A stretch of 64,000 bases of DNA from DATAGZ01 sp036263455 (GTDB taxonomy: Bacteria; Pseudomonadota; Alphaproteobacteria; Dongiales; Dongiaceae), in assembly GCA_036263455.1 (NCBI GenBank), contig DATAGZ010000006.1, positions 1 to 64,000 on the forward strand. Reading direction: 5' to 3'. The translations under genes and the position numbers were made by a program. The notes under the pieces were generated by a model. The model was not told where the DNA came from, did not search any database, and was given only the letters and a program-made list of their open reading frames with translations. This document shows positions 54,579 through 63,335 of this stretch, piece by piece; the first letter of the stretch is position 1, and every line of letters begins with the position of its first letter.

Positions 54579-55910
54579 ATGTCTCTTACTAATCAGGACA
54601 TCTGGGTCGACCCCTCCGAAACAGAGGAGGAGAAACTAAAATTCTCTTCCCATCTGCTGATTGGCGCGCTCTGCGCTATCCTGATCGGCTTCCTGGTATG
54701 GGCGAATTTCGCGCCGCTCGATCAATATACGCGCGGCGAGGGGCGGGTCATTCCCTCGAGTTCGACGCAAATCATTCAGAGCCTTGATGGCGGTATCCTC
54801 TCCGAATTGCGCGTACGCGAAGGCGAGATCGTCGAAAAGGGACAAAGCCTTGCCTTGATCGAGAACACCGCTGCGAAATCCAGCCTGGCCGAGCAGCAGG
54901 CGCGGCTGTGGGCAGCCGAAGCGGCCAGCGCGCGCCTCCAGGCCGAAATCGACGGCACGAACGATGCCAGCGCCATTATCTTTCCTGCCGATGTGATCGC
55001 GGCCGCGCCCGAAGTGGTGGAGGCGGAAAAGGCGCTTTTCACGGTGCGCAAGGCACAACTTGAATCGCAGCGTCTCTCGCTTCTGCAGGATATTGCCCAG
55101 CGCGAAAACGAAGTCATCGAAATCCACACCAAGATCGAGGCGGTCGGCAAGCAGCTTGCGCTGGCGCAATCAGAGCATGACATCATGGCGCCCCTGGTGA
55201 AATCGGGGGCGACCTCGAAGATGGATATGCTCAAGGGCGAGAGGGAGATGGCCCAATACCAGGCGGACATCTCGACCGCGAAGGCGTCTCTACCTCGGGC
55301 CGAGGCTGCCTTGGCAGAATCCAAGAATAAGGTGATCGAGGCGGTAGCCTCCTTCAAGGCTACGGCGGCGCAGGAATTAGCCAAGCAGCGGCTTGAACTG
55401 GCAACGGTTCGCGAAACACTCAACGATGCCGGGGCCAAGGTTCGCCGAACCGAACTGCGCTCACCGGTGCGCGGAACGGTCAAGGATATCAAGATCAAGA
55501 CCGTGGGGGGCGTTATTCAGGTCGGCGCGCCGATCATGGAAATCGTACCGATCGAGGATACGTTGCTTATCGAGGCGCAGGTCCGGCCGGCGGATCGCGG
55601 ATTCATAGCCCCCGGACAAGATGCGACGGTGAAAATCTCCGCTTATGACTATTCGATCTATGGCGGGCTGGAGGCGAAGGTCGAGGATATCAGTGCCGAC
55701 ACGCTGGAGAACGAGAAAAAAGAGACTTTTTTCCGGGTCCGGGTCCGTACTAACAAGAACTCGCTTCTCGATAAGAAGACCGGCGGGCAGCTGCAAATCA
55801 TCCCCGGGATGACGGGTACGGTCGATATTCTGACTGGCAAGAAGACCGTTATGCAATATCTGCTGAAACCGCTCTTGAAAGCGAAATCGGACGCTCTGAC
55901 CGAGAGGTAG
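54579..55910 (+). CDS. HlyD-family type I secretion membrane fusion protein
   Basis: 443 residues. A short cytoplasmic N-terminus, one membrane helix (LIGALCAILIGFLVWANFAPL), a lipoyl half-motif TRGEGRVIPSSSTQIIQSLDGG, a long coiled coil with AQSEHDIMAPLVKSGATSKMD, and the RSPVRGTVKDIKIKTVGGVIQ block identify an HlyD/LapC adaptor. It bridges the ABC transporter to an outer-membrane TolC. It starts one base after the transporter stop. It ends at 55910, with no TolC gene following. Confidence 0.9.
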   Translation: MSLTNQDIWVDPSETEEEKLKFSSHLLIGALCAILIGFLVWANFAPLDQYTRGEGRVIPSSSTQIIQSLDGGILSELRVREGEIVEKGQSLALIENTAAKSSLAEQQARLWAAEAASARLQAEIDGTNDASAIIFPADVIAAAPEVVEAEKALFTVRKAQLESQRLSLLQDIAQRENEVIEIHTKIEAVGKQLALAQSEHDIMAPLVKSGATSKMDMLKGEREMAQYQADISTAKASLPRAEAALAESKNKVIEAVASFKATAAQELAKQRLELATVRETLNDAGAKVRRTELRSPVRGTVKDIKIKTVGGVIQVGAPIMEIVPIEDTLLIEAQVRPADRGFIAPGQDATVKISAYDYSIYGGLEAKVEDISADTLENEKKETFFRVRVRTNKNSLLDKKTGGQLQIIPGMTGTVDILTGKKTVMQYLLKPLLKAKSDALTER

Positions 55911-56236
55911 CCCGCGGCGGTCCTGCTGCCATAATGCCTGGGCTTTCCCTATGATCGCGACGAGGCGGCGACACGCTTCACCGAAGAATTTCTTGCGGCT
56001 GGGCCGGTACGGCTTAACCATCTCAAGTGGGAATAAATATGGCGGGGGTGCTTGACGATGTGACGGTCAGCGGCGCGTCCCTCGCGGATTCGTTGCTCCG
56101 TGCGCAATTGGCGCGACCCTATGACAGGCGCCACCGCCAAGGATGGTGCGGTGCGGGCGAGTGGGTTGCGATTGATGGGAGCGGGGCGTTGTGCAATCCT
56201 GGCGCCCATGATTCTGCATATACGCTGGCAAGAACC
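55911..56236. other. stretch without a supported gene
   Basis: No clear gene. At 55935-56036 a plus-strand frame without a start codon reads like protein (FPYDRDEAATRFTEE..., ending in a TAA), possibly the tail of a lost gene. The frame of the next gene is open from 56027, but the part before 56237 has no protein-like features. Confidence 0.4.
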
Positions 56237-56848
56237 GTGAAGCGACGTCGGCACCGCCGTCGCGGCTTGCTGCGCATTCTTGGCCTGCTTCCGTTGCTGT
56301 GGCTCGCGGGCTTCCTGCTGTTCCTCACCTATATCCGTACCCAGGGCGACTTCACCATGCCTGCCGATGCGATCGTGGTCTTGACCGGCGGAGGCGAACG
56401 TCTGCGCGAAGGGATCGTTCTCCTCATGCAGCATCGCGCGGAACGCCTGTTCATCACCGGGGTTCAGCCGGGCCTGGGAATCGGGCAGATCATGGCGACC
56501 TTACCGCCGGAGGCCAGACCGTCTCCGGAGAGAGCAATGTGCTGTATCGAATTGGGTTATGAAGCGGACAGCACAGTTGGCAATGCAGATGAAACCGCCT
56601 TGTGGATCGCCGAAAAGGGATATCGCAGTTTGATCCTGGTCACCGCCTTCTATCATATGCCACGCAGCCTGATTGAATTTCGCCGCTTTCTGCCTTGGGT
56701 TGACATCTATCCTCACCCTGTCGTCACCCAGGACATGCGCATGAGCCATTGGTATACGCGCCCGCACATCTTGGCGATTCTGGCGACGGAATATAATAAG
56801 TTCCTCGCCGCCTTCGTCCGTAACCGCATGCTCGCTATTCTCTCCTAA
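56237..56848 (+). CDS. YdcF/ElyC-family membrane protein (DUF218)
   Basis: About 203 residues from GTG 56237. That start is chosen because it places a basic stretch (KRRRHRRRG) and then the membrane helix LLPLLWLAGFLLFLTYI at the N-terminus, as in this family. ATG 56039 is the main alternative. ADAIVVLTGGGERLREGI and SLILVTAFYHMPRSL are DUF218 signatures. Relatives such as SanA, ElyC and YdcF act in envelope or peptidoglycan-carrier metabolism. In many alphaproteobacteria it sits in front of plsC, as here. Confidence 0.75.
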   Translation: MKRRRHRRRGLLRILGLLPLLWLAGFLLFLTYIRTQGDFTMPADAIVVLTGGGERLREGIVLLMQHRAERLFITGVQPGLGIGQIMATLPPEARPSPERAMCCIELGYEADSTVGNADETALWIAEKGYRSLILVTAFYHMPRSLIEFRRFLPWVDIYPHPVVTQDMRMSHWYTRPHILAILATEYNKFLAAFVRNRMLAILS

Positions 56849-57555
56849 TGCGCGCGCTGCTGTTCAATGCCGCGTTCTACAGTTGGTCGTTCCTCTGCTT
56901 TGTGGTGTGCCTGCCGCTCCTTGTCGCGCCACGCGGATGGGTACGCGCGGCCAATCGGGTATGGATCGGAGGAATTCTGCTGCTGTTGCGGTGGATCGTG
57001 GGATTGTCGCACCGGGTCTTGGGGGCCGAGCATATCGCTACTCTTCCGGTCATTTACGCGATCAAGCATCAGTCGGCGTGGGAGACGCTGGCGCTCTCGG
57101 TGCTGGTGCCGCGGGGGGTTTTCATTTTGAAGCAGGAGCTGCTTAAGATTCCCCTTTTCGGCTGGTATCTCAGGAAGACCGGTCAGATCGCCATCGACCG
57201 CGCGGCAGGCGCGAATGCGCTTCGCACCATGCTTGCCAAGGCATCCCACGCCCGGGACGACGGTCATTCATTGCTGATCTTCCCCGAAGGGACCAGGGTA
57301 CCGCCTGGCGAGCATCTTCCTTATCAGCCGGGCATCGCGGCGCTTTATCATAAGCTCGGCGTGCCGGTCGTGCCGGTTGCCCTCAATTCCGGGCTGTTCT
57401 GGGCGCGCCGGATGCTCTGCAAGCGGCCGGGCCGCATTACCATCCAGTTCCTCCCGCCCATCCCACCGGGGCTGGACCGGCGCGACTTCCTGCGACGCCT
57501 GGAAAGGACCATCGAAGAAGCGAGCCAAGCGCTCGCCTCAACCAGTCGATTTTAG
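56848..57555 (+). CDS. plsC: 1-acyl-sn-glycerol-3-phosphate acyltransferase
   Basis: 235 residues with an N-terminal membrane segment. The acyltransferase motif is present in a variant form: AIKHQSAWETLAL (the family's H-x4-D position reads H-Q-S-A-W-E), then KIPLFGWYLRKTGQIAIDR and FPEGTRVPPGE. It makes phosphatidic acid from lyso-phosphatidate. Glutamate replacing the usual Asp of H(x)4D is known in a subset of alphaproteobacterial PlsC-like proteins. It starts at the stop of the ydcF-like gene and converges with the next gene. Confidence 0.85.
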   Translation: MRALLFNAAFYSWSFLCFVVCLPLLVAPRGWVRAANRVWIGGILLLLRWIVGLSHRVLGAEHIATLPVIYAIKHQSAWETLALSVLVPRGVFILKQELLKIPLFGWYLRKTGQIAIDRAAGANALRTMLAKASHARDDGHSLLIFPEGTRVPPGEHLPYQPGIAALYHKLGVPVVPVALNSGLFWARRMLCKRPGRITIQFLPPIPPGLDRRDFLRRLERTIEEASQALASTSRF

Positions 57556-58206
57556 ACGCGCTGCTTCTTGGGCTTGGGATTCCACGATGAAATCCTCGGC
57601 AAGCTTGCTCAATTCCTTAAGGTGATCGGTGAAAAAATGCGACGCTTTGGGAAGGGTTTTGTGGGCGATCTTGACGCCGCGCTGATTGTTTAGCCGCTGG
57701 ACGAGCTTTTGGACCGATTCTGGCGTCACCACTTGGTCGGCTTCGCCTTGAATGACCAAACCGGGAGCGGGGCAGGGTGCAAGAAAGGTAAAGTCGTAGA
57801 CATTGGCCGGCGGCGACACCGCTATGAAGGAGGCGATTTCCGGCCGTCGCATGAGCAGTTGCATGGCAATCCACGCTCCAAAGGAAAAACCAGCGATCCA
57901 ACAGGTGCTGGCATTGGGGTGCTGGGCTTGCAGCCAGTCGAGCGCGGCTGCGGCATCCGCGAGCTCACCTTCTCCCCGGTCGAATCGGCCGACCGACCGG
58001 CCAACCCCTCGGAAATTGAAGCGCAGCACCGAAAAACCCTGCTTTTGAAAGACCTGATACAAGGTATAGACAACCTTGTTGTTCATCGTCCCTCCATGTT
58101 GGGGGTGGGGGTGCAAGATAAGGGCAATCGGTGCTGTAGGGGACTCGGCCGCTTGATGGCGACCTTCGAGGCGGCCTTCGGGGCCGGACATGATAATTTC
58201 AGGCAT
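57538..58206 (-). CDS. alpha/beta hydrolase (KANL3/Tex30-like or dienelactone-type)
   Basis: 222 residues. IALILHPHPQHGGTMNNKVVYTL forms the oxyanion region; FNFRGVGRSVGRFD, AGFSFGAWIAMQLL (nucleophile Ser), QGEADQVVTPESV (Asp) and KASHFF (His) complete the triad. It belongs to a widespread bacterial hydrolase family of unknown substrate. Overlaps plsC by 18 bases at the 3' ends. Upstream (58207-58290) lies the shared intergenic region with the isc operon, transcribed the other way. Confidence 0.8.
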   Translation of the reverse strand: MPEIIMSGPEGRLEGRHQAAESPTAPIALILHPHPQHGGTMNNKVVYTLYQVFQKQGFSVLRFNFRGVGRSVGRFDRGEGELADAAAALDWLQAQHPNASTCWIAGFSFGAWIAMQLLMRRPEIASFIAVSPPANVYDFTFLAPCPAPGLVIQGEADQVVTPESVQKLVQRLNNQRGVKIAHKTLPKASHFFTDHLKELSKLAEDFIVESQAQEAARLKSTG

Positions 58207-58288
58207 ACAATCTCTCTCTGACGATCACTGACAAGAATGATCGCGTGATCCCTTTACCTAGAGGAAGTAAAAGGAAATTTCCAGGGGT

Positions 58289-58318
58289 TATTGTTGACTA
58301 TCGTGCTCGGGTATAGTA
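58289..58318 (+). promoter_or_regulatory. probable IscR binding site / isc operon promoter
   Basis: The block TTGACTATCGTGCTCGGGTAT starts at 58294. It has the same TTGAC-7 nt-CTCGGG arrangement that I recall from the type 1 IscR box in front of E. coli iscR. TTGACT can also serve as a -35 element, with AT-rich sequence 14-20 bases downstream. It lies about 40 bases before cysE, the first gene of the operon that encodes IscR itself, so autorepression by cluster-loaded IscR is the natural model. Confidence 0.6.
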
Positions 58319-58355
58319 TTCCTACTAAGGAACTTGGTTATATAGGCAAAAGAGC

Positions 58356-59108
58356 ATGCGTTACGACTGGTATGAGGAAATCGACTCGATTCGGGCCCGC
58401 GATCCTGCTGCGCGGTCGCGCTTGGAGGTGGTGCTTACCTATCCCTCCTTTCACGCCGTGCTTTTTTACCGCCTGGCCCATCGGCTGTGGCGAATCGAAT
58501 GGCGGTTGCTGGCGCGGTTCATATCCCAGCTCGCCCGCTTTTTGACGGGGATCGAAATCCACCCCGGTGCCACGATCGGCCGACGTCTTTTTATCGATCA
58601 CGGTGCTGGCGTGGTCATTGGGGAAACCGCGGTGATCGGCGACGATGTGACGCTTTATCAGACCGTCTCGCTGGGCGGTGTGCTGCCATCGGTGGATTCG
58701 GCAGCGCAGAAGGGACGCAAGCGCCACCCCACGCTTGGAAACGATGTCATCGTCGGGGCGGGTGCTCAGGTATTGGGAGATATCACTGTCCATGACGGCG
58801 CGCGGGTGGGTGCCAACGCGGTGGTTTTAAGCGATGTAGCGCCCGGCGTGGTTGTGGTGGGCATTCCGGCCAAGGTTGTTGCCCCCAAGAATAGTTGCAC
58901 CGCCTTCACCCCTTATGGGATTCCCGCCCAGGGTGTTACCGATCCATTGGTCCGGGTGATCGATACGCTTGCCGCCGAAGTAGTCTCGCTCCAGGCCAGG
59001 CTCGGCCGGTTGGAGAAGGAACTCCAGGAGCGGCATCCCATTATGAATGGAAGAGGTGGCGACGAGGAAGGATCCCGCCGCCACGCGGGAGAAACCAATG
59101 CGTCTTAG
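58356..59108 (+). CDS. cysE: serine O-acetyltransferase
   Basis: 250 residues. The N-terminal helical part is short. The left-handed beta-helix follows with [37 protein letters not shown], then [29 protein letters not shown] and VGIPAKVV. It makes O-acetylserine for cysteine synthesis. Lying first in an isc operon, it would raise cysteine supply for the desulfurases downstream. Length is typical of the shorter CysE/NifP group. It overlaps iscR by 11 bases. Confidence 0.92.
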   Translation: MRYDWYEEIDSIRARDPAARSRLEVVLTYPSFHAVLFYRLAHRLWRIEWRLLARFISQLARFLTGIEIHPGATIGRRLFIDHGAGVVIGETAVIGDDVTLYQTVSLGGVLPSVDSAAQKGRKRHPTLGNDVIVGAGAQVLGDITVHDGARVGANAVVLSDVAPGVVVVGIPAKVVAPKNSCTAFTPYGIPAQGVTDPLVRVIDTLAAEVVSLQARLGRLEKELQERHPIMNGRGGDEEGSRRHAGETNAS

Positions 59109-59574
59109 CACGAAAGGCCGTTATGCGGTCATGGCGCTCGTCGATTTGGCGACGCACATGAAAGGCTCGCCGGTTGCCCTTGCCGATATTTCGGCGCGGC
59201 AGGAAATCTCCTTATCTTACCTGGAGCAGCTCTTCGCCAAGCTGCGGCGCGCGGAACTCGTGCAGAGCGTGCGCGGGCCGGGCGGCGGATACATGCTGAC
59301 CCATGGCGCCGACGAAACCTGGATTTCTGATATCATCCGCGCGGTCGATGAACCTATCCGGGCGACGCGCTGCTCGATTGCCGAAGAGGGGACCGGATGC
59401 CAGAGCGACAAGAGTCGCTGTCTCACCCACGATCTTTGGGAAGAATTGACCAAGCAGATCCATTATTTCCTTCGCTCCGTAAGTCTGGCCGATGTCGTGG
59501 ATAAAAAGGTGGTCGGCAAGGCCTTGCGGGCTAGGATGGAGAGCGAGCCCTTTTCTCTTGAGGCGGCGGAATGA
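59098..59574 (+). CDS. iscR: Fe-S cluster assembly regulator IscR (Rrf2 family)
   Basis: 158 residues from ATG 59098, giving [18 protein letters not shown], the standard start. It has a winged-helix N-terminus ([26 protein letters not shown]) and the cluster-ligand region with Cys92, Cys101 and Cys108 plus His111, spaced slightly wider than in E. coli. It senses [2Fe-2S] status and represses the operon through the site at 58289. The next gene starts at its last codons. Confidence 0.93.
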   Translation: MRLSTKGRYAVMALVDLATHMKGSPVALADISARQEISLSYLEQLFAKLRRAELVQSVRGPGGGYMLTHGADETWISDIIRAVDEPIRATRCSIAEEGTGCQSDKSRCLTHDLWEELTKQIHYFLRSVSLADVVDKKVVGKALRARMESEPFSLEAAE

Positions 59575-60671
59575 CGGAACGGATCTATTTCGATTGGAAT
59601 GGACACGCGCCGCTCGTTGCGGCGGCGAAGGCGGCCATGTGCGAAATGCTCGCGCTGGGAAATGCCTCGGCCGTTCATGCCGATGGGCGGGAAGCGCGCA
59701 GGCATATCGAGACAGCGCGCCGCGTGCTTGCCGATTCACTCGGTGCGGATTCAGCCAACATCATCTTCACCGCGAGCGGGACGGAAGCCAACAATCTCGC
59801 CCTTCATAACGCCCGGGGCCGGCCTGTGCTTCTCGCCGCCAGTGAGCATGAATCGGTGCTGCGTCCAGCGCTCGAGCAGCAGGCTATCCTTTTCCCACTC
59901 GATTCTCATGGCCTACCCGATTTGCTGGGGCTCGAGGAAGCGCTCACCCGCCATCCGCGCGCGTTTGTCGCGGCGATGCTTGCCAATAATGAGACAGGCG
60001 TACTCTGGCCCATAGCCGAGATCGCCGCGCTTGTGCACCGCCATGGCGGTCTCCTGCATTGCGACGCCAGCCAGGCTTTCGGCCGTATGCCCGTGGATAT
60101 CGACGCGCTGGGGGCGGATTTCCTGACCGTGTCGGCGCATAAGATGGGTGGACCGCTCGGTGCGGCGGCCCTGGTGCTGGCGCGCGATCAGGCCATCGTT
60201 CCGCTTCTCCAAGGCGGAGGCCAGGAGAGAGGTCGGCGCGCGGGGACTGAGAATGGGCCCGCTTTGGTGGGTTTTGCCGCGGCGATCCTGGACGGCTATC
60301 GCGATTGGCAGAAAACGCGGCGCTTGCGCGACCACTTGGAAGACATTGTGCGCGAGGTGGATCCTCGGGCGCGGATTTTCGGTGAGGATCGGGCGCGGCT
60401 CGACAATACGACCTGCTTTGCCTTGAGCGCGGGAAGCGGCCATTCGCTGGTCATTGCCTGCGATCTCGCCGGTATCGGGATCAGCGCGGGTGCGGCCTGC
60501 TCGTCAGGAACGGTAAAGCCGTCGCGGGTTTTGCAGGCCATGGGCGTGGACGAGGCGACGGCGCGGCGCGCGCTGCGGATTTCCCTCGGCCCCACCAATA
60601 CCGAGGATGAGGTGAGTCGCTTCCGGCAGGTCGTGCGGGAACGCTGCGGCATGCTGGAATCGGCGGCATAG
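59571..60671 (+). CDS. cysteine desulfurase, NifS/IscS-like, first copy
   Basis: 366 residues. The PLP-lysine lies in [10 protein letters not shown], the persulphide Cys in [12 protein letters not shown], with [12 protein letters not shown] and [14 protein letters not shown] between. It is more divergent than the copy after it and is coupled to iscR by a four-base overlap. Tandem desulfurase genes between iscR and iscU are known in Rickettsia and other alphaproteobacteria. The division of work between the two is not established from sequence. Confidence 0.88.
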   Translation: MTERIYFDWNGHAPLVAAAKAAMCEMLALGNASAVHADGREARRHIETARRVLADSLGADSANIIFTASGTEANNLALHNARGRPVLLAASEHESVLRPALEQQAILFPLDSHGLPDLLGLEEALTRHPRAFVAAMLANNETGVLWPIAEIAALVHRHGGLLHCDASQAFGRMPVDIDALGADFLTVSAHKMGGPLGAAALVLARDQAIVPLLQGGGQERGRRAGTENGPALVGFAAAILDGYRDWQKTRRLRDHLEDIVREVDPRARIFGEDRARLDNTTCFALSAGSGHSLVIACDLAGIGISAGAACSSGTVKPSRVLQAMGVDEATARRALRISLGPTNTEDEVSRFRQVVRERCGMLESAA

Positions 60672-60681
60672 GAGTAATGAA

Positions 60682-61929
60682 ATGAGAGGAAGTCATACCC
60701 AAGTGAGGACCAACCACCCGCAACTGCCCATCTACATGGACTACCAATCCACCACGCCCTGCGATCCGCGCGTGGTCACGGCGATGCTGCCTTATTTCAC
60801 TCAGCATTTTGGTAATCCCCATTCGCGCTCGCACACCTATGGGTGGGAAGCGGAGAAAGCCGTCGATCAGGCGCGAGCCGAGGTGGCTGCCATCATCGGC
60901 GCCGACGAGAAGGAAATCGTTTTTACCTCGGGTGCGACCGAATCTAACAATCTGGCCATCAAAGGGGTGGTGAACTTCCAAAGAGACCGGAAGCGGCATG
61001 TCATCACGACAGTGACCGAACATAAGTGCGTGCTCGACGCCTGCCGGCATCTCGAGCTTGAGGGCTCCAAGGTCACGTATCTGCCGGTCAAGAAGAATGG
61101 CCTGGTCGATCTCGACGAATTGGAGCGTGCGATCACGCCGGAAACGGTCCTGGTCTCGATAATGGCTGCCAACAACGAAATTGGGGTTATCCAGCCGCTT
61201 GCCGAGATCGGGCGGATCTGCCGAGCCCACAAGGTCTATTTCCACACGGATGCGGCCCAGGCGGTCGGCAAGATCCCTCTTGACGTTAACGCCATGAATA
61301 TCGACCTCTTGAGCGTTTCTGGCCACAAGCTCTACGGGCCCAAGGGGATAGGTGCGCTCTATGTGCGGCGCAAGCCCCGCGTGCGGCTCGAGGCGTTGAT
61401 CCATGGTGGCGGCCAGGAGCGCGGCATGCGCTCGGGAACCTTGCCCACGCCGCTCTGCGTGGGGCTGGGTGAGGCATGCCGGATCGCGCGCGCGGAGATG
61501 GCCAGCGAGGCGGAGCGTCTGCGCCAGTTGCGTGACCGCCTGCTCAGCGGTATCCAGGCGCGTCTTCCCGACGTCTATGTGAATGGCGATCTCGAACAAC
61601 GTTTGCCAGGCAATCTCAATATTTCCTTCGCCTATGTCGAAGGCGAGGGCCTGATGATGGGGATCAAGAATCTCGCGGTGTCGTCAGGGTCCGCCTGTAC
61701 ATCGGCGTCGCTCGAACCTTCCTATGTCTTGCGCGCCCTGGGCGTGGAGGAGGAAATGGCCCATACCTCGATCCGTTTCGGCCTGGGGCGCTTCACGACC
61801 GAGCAGGATGTGGATTACGCCATCGAGCATGTGGTGGAGGCGGTGGAGCGGTTGCGGCAAATGAGTCCCCTATGGGAGATGGCGCAGCAGGGGATCGATA
61901 TCAAATCGATACAATGGGCAGAACATTGA
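60682..61929 (+). CDS. iscS: cysteine desulfurase IscS
   Basis: 415 residues from ATG 60682. [58 protein letters not shown] (PLP-Lys), [12 protein letters not shown] and [22 protein letters not shown] (persulphide Cys) are all in place, as is the long C-terminal region typical of IscS that contacts IscU. It takes sulphur from cysteine and hands it to IscU, the next gene. This is the better match to the canonical IscS of the two tandem copies. Confidence 0.95.
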   Translation: MRGSHTQVRTNHPQLPIYMDYQSTTPCDPRVVTAMLPYFTQHFGNPHSRSHTYGWEAEKAVDQARAEVAAIIGADEKEIVFTSGATESNNLAIKGVVNFQRDRKRHVITTVTEHKCVLDACRHLELEGSKVTYLPVKKNGLVDLDELERAITPETVLVSIMAANNEIGVIQPLAEIGRICRAHKVYFHTDAAQAVGKIPLDVNAMNIDLLSVSGHKLYGPKGIGALYVRRKPRVRLEALIHGGGQERGMRSGTLPTPLCVGLGEACRIARAEMASEAERLRQLRDRLLSGIQARLPDVYVNGDLEQRLPGNLNISFAYVEGEGLMMGIKNLAVSSGSACTSASLEPSYVLRALGVEEEMAHTSIRFGLGRFTTEQDVDYAIEHVVEAVERLRQMSPLWEMAQQGIDIKSIQWAEH

Positions 61930-61944
61930 GAGTGGAGAAGAAAA

Positions 61945-62349
61945 ATGTCTTATAGCGAAAAATTACTCGATCATTATGAAAACCCCCGCAATGTCGGGAC
62001 CTTGGACAAGGACGACGGCGATGTCGGGACGGGTCTGGTGGGCGCGCCCGCCTGCGGTGACGTGATGAAGCTGCAAATCCGGGTCGGCAAGGACGGGCGG
62101 ATTGCGGATGCGAAGTTCAAGACCTTCGGTTGCGGTTCGGCGATTGCCTCTTCCTCGCTCGCGACCGAATGGGTCAAGGGCAGGACGCTCGCCGAAGCGG
62201 AAACGATCAAGAACACCGATATCGCGCAGCATTTGGCCCTGCCGCCGGTCAAGATCCATTGTTCGGTTCTGGCCGAGGACGCCATCAAGGCGGCGATCAA
62301 GGACTATCGCGCCAAGCATGGCGATGCCGAGAGGGAAGCGGCCGAATGA
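61945..62349 (+). CDS. iscU: Fe-S cluster scaffold protein IscU
   Basis: 134 residues. YSEKLLDHYENPRNVG opens the protein; the three ligand cysteines are in GAPACGDVMKL, FKTFGCGSAIASSS and PPVKIHCSVLAEDAI. LPPVK is the HscA-recognition motif. It accepts sulphur from IscS and iron to build the [2Fe-2S] cluster before transfer by HscAB. Good GAGAAG ribosome site. iscA overlaps its end by four bases. Confidence 0.96.
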   Translation: MSYSEKLLDHYENPRNVGTLDKDDGDVGTGLVGAPACGDVMKLQIRVGKDGRIADAKFKTFGCGSAIASSSLATEWVKGRTLAEAETIKNTDIAQHLALPPVKIHCSVLAEDAIKAAIKDYRAKHGDAEREAAE

Positions 62350-62720
62350 GCGAGCCTGCTGTTGCCGCGCGGCCTGCACGTAAGCCGCGTCCGGCGGCGG
62401 TCGCCTTGAGTTCGGCGGCCGTTGCGCGCGTGCGCGACCTTCTCGAGAGTCGCGGCAAGCCTTCGGCGGGTATTCGCGTGGGGGTGCGCAGCCGCGGATG
62501 CTCCGGTCTCTCTTATACGCTTGAATATGCCGATGCGCCCCAATCTGGTGACGAAGCCGTCGAGCAGGATGGTGTCACGATCTTCATCGAACCCAAGGCG
62601 ATGATGTTTCTGCTCGGCACGGAAATGGATTATGTGGAGGAAAAGATGCAGTCCGGCTTCGTCTTCCGTAATCCTAACGAGAAGGGCCGGTGCGGATGCG
62701 GCGAATCCTTTCACGTCTGA
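62346..62720 (+). CDS. iscA: A-type Fe-S carrier IscA
   Basis: 124 residues from ATG 62346 (overlap ATGA). The first 18 or so residues are a Pro/Ala/Arg-rich extension absent from most relatives. Then come ALSSAAVARVRDLL, RSRGCSGLSYTLEY (Cys), and the C-terminal GRCGCGESF (two Cys). The three-cysteine pattern defines A-type carriers, which pass clusters to [4Fe-4S] targets. Upstream codons in frame back to 62130 are antisense-like and overlap iscU. Confidence 0.93.
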   Translation: MSEPAVAARPARKPRPAAVALSSAAVARVRDLLESRGKPSAGIRVGVRSRGCSGLSYTLEYADAPQSGDEAVEQDGVTIFIEPKAMMFLLGTEMDYVEEKMQSGFVFRNPNEKGRCGCGESFHV

Positions 62721-62726
62721 TCGCCA

Positions 62727-63335
62727 ATGCACGCCACGCTTCAAGCCTGTTGGTCCTGCCGCGGACCGGTTGAAAATGTGGCCCTGTTTTGCCACACCTG
62801 CGGTGCCATCCAGCCGCCAGCCGCCGTGGATCATTTCGCGCGGTTCGGTTTGCCGGTCCGCTTTGATATCGATGGGGATGAGCTCGAGCGGCGCTATCTT
62901 GGTTTGCAGCAGCGGGTGCATCCCGACCGGTTTGCCGCAAAATCAGCGCGGGAGCGCTTGATTGCCGAGCAGCAGGCGGTCACGCTCAATCAAGCCTATC
63001 AGACGCTCGAGGATCCGCTTGGTCGGGCCGCTTATCTCCTAACGCTCAAAGGACACGGCGCGACCCTAGCCGGGGAGCAAACCGTCAAGGACCCGGCCCT
63101 GCTTGCCGAGATGCTTGCCGCGCGTGAGGCGCTTGCCGAATGCGCGAATGAGCCGGCGGTGGAGCAGCTTGCGGCGCGCGAAGGCGCGCGCGCGGTGGTG
63201 CTAGTCGCCCAGCTGACCGACGCATTCGCCGCCGAAGATTACAAGCGGGCGGAGACACTTGCCGTCCAGCTGAAATATGTCAGAAAATTTCTAGAGGAGG
63301 CGCGTGTGCGTCTCGCCGGATTCCATTACGCATGA
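62727..63335 (+). CDS. hscB: co-chaperone HscB with N-terminal CxxC pair
   Basis: 202 residues. A J-domain with the HPDRF motif (position about 70) and a helical IscU-binding C-terminus (QLTDAFAAEDY, RKFLEEARVRL) identify HscB. Before the J-domain are Cys8-x2-Cys11 and Cys22-x2-Cys25, a zinc-ribbon-like module. It is seen in eukaryotic HSC20 but not in E. coli HscB. It delivers IscU to HscA. The gene overlaps hscA by four bases. Confidence 0.92.
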   Translation: MHATLQACWSCRGPVENVALFCHTCGAIQPPAAVDHFARFGLPVRFDIDGDELERRYLGLQQRVHPDRFAAKSARERLIAEQQAVTLNQAYQTLEDPLGRAAYLLTLKGHGATLAGEQTVKDPALLAEMLAAREALAECANEPAVEQLAAREGARAVVLVAQLTDAFAAEDYKRAETLAVQLKYVRKFLEEARVRLAGFHYA

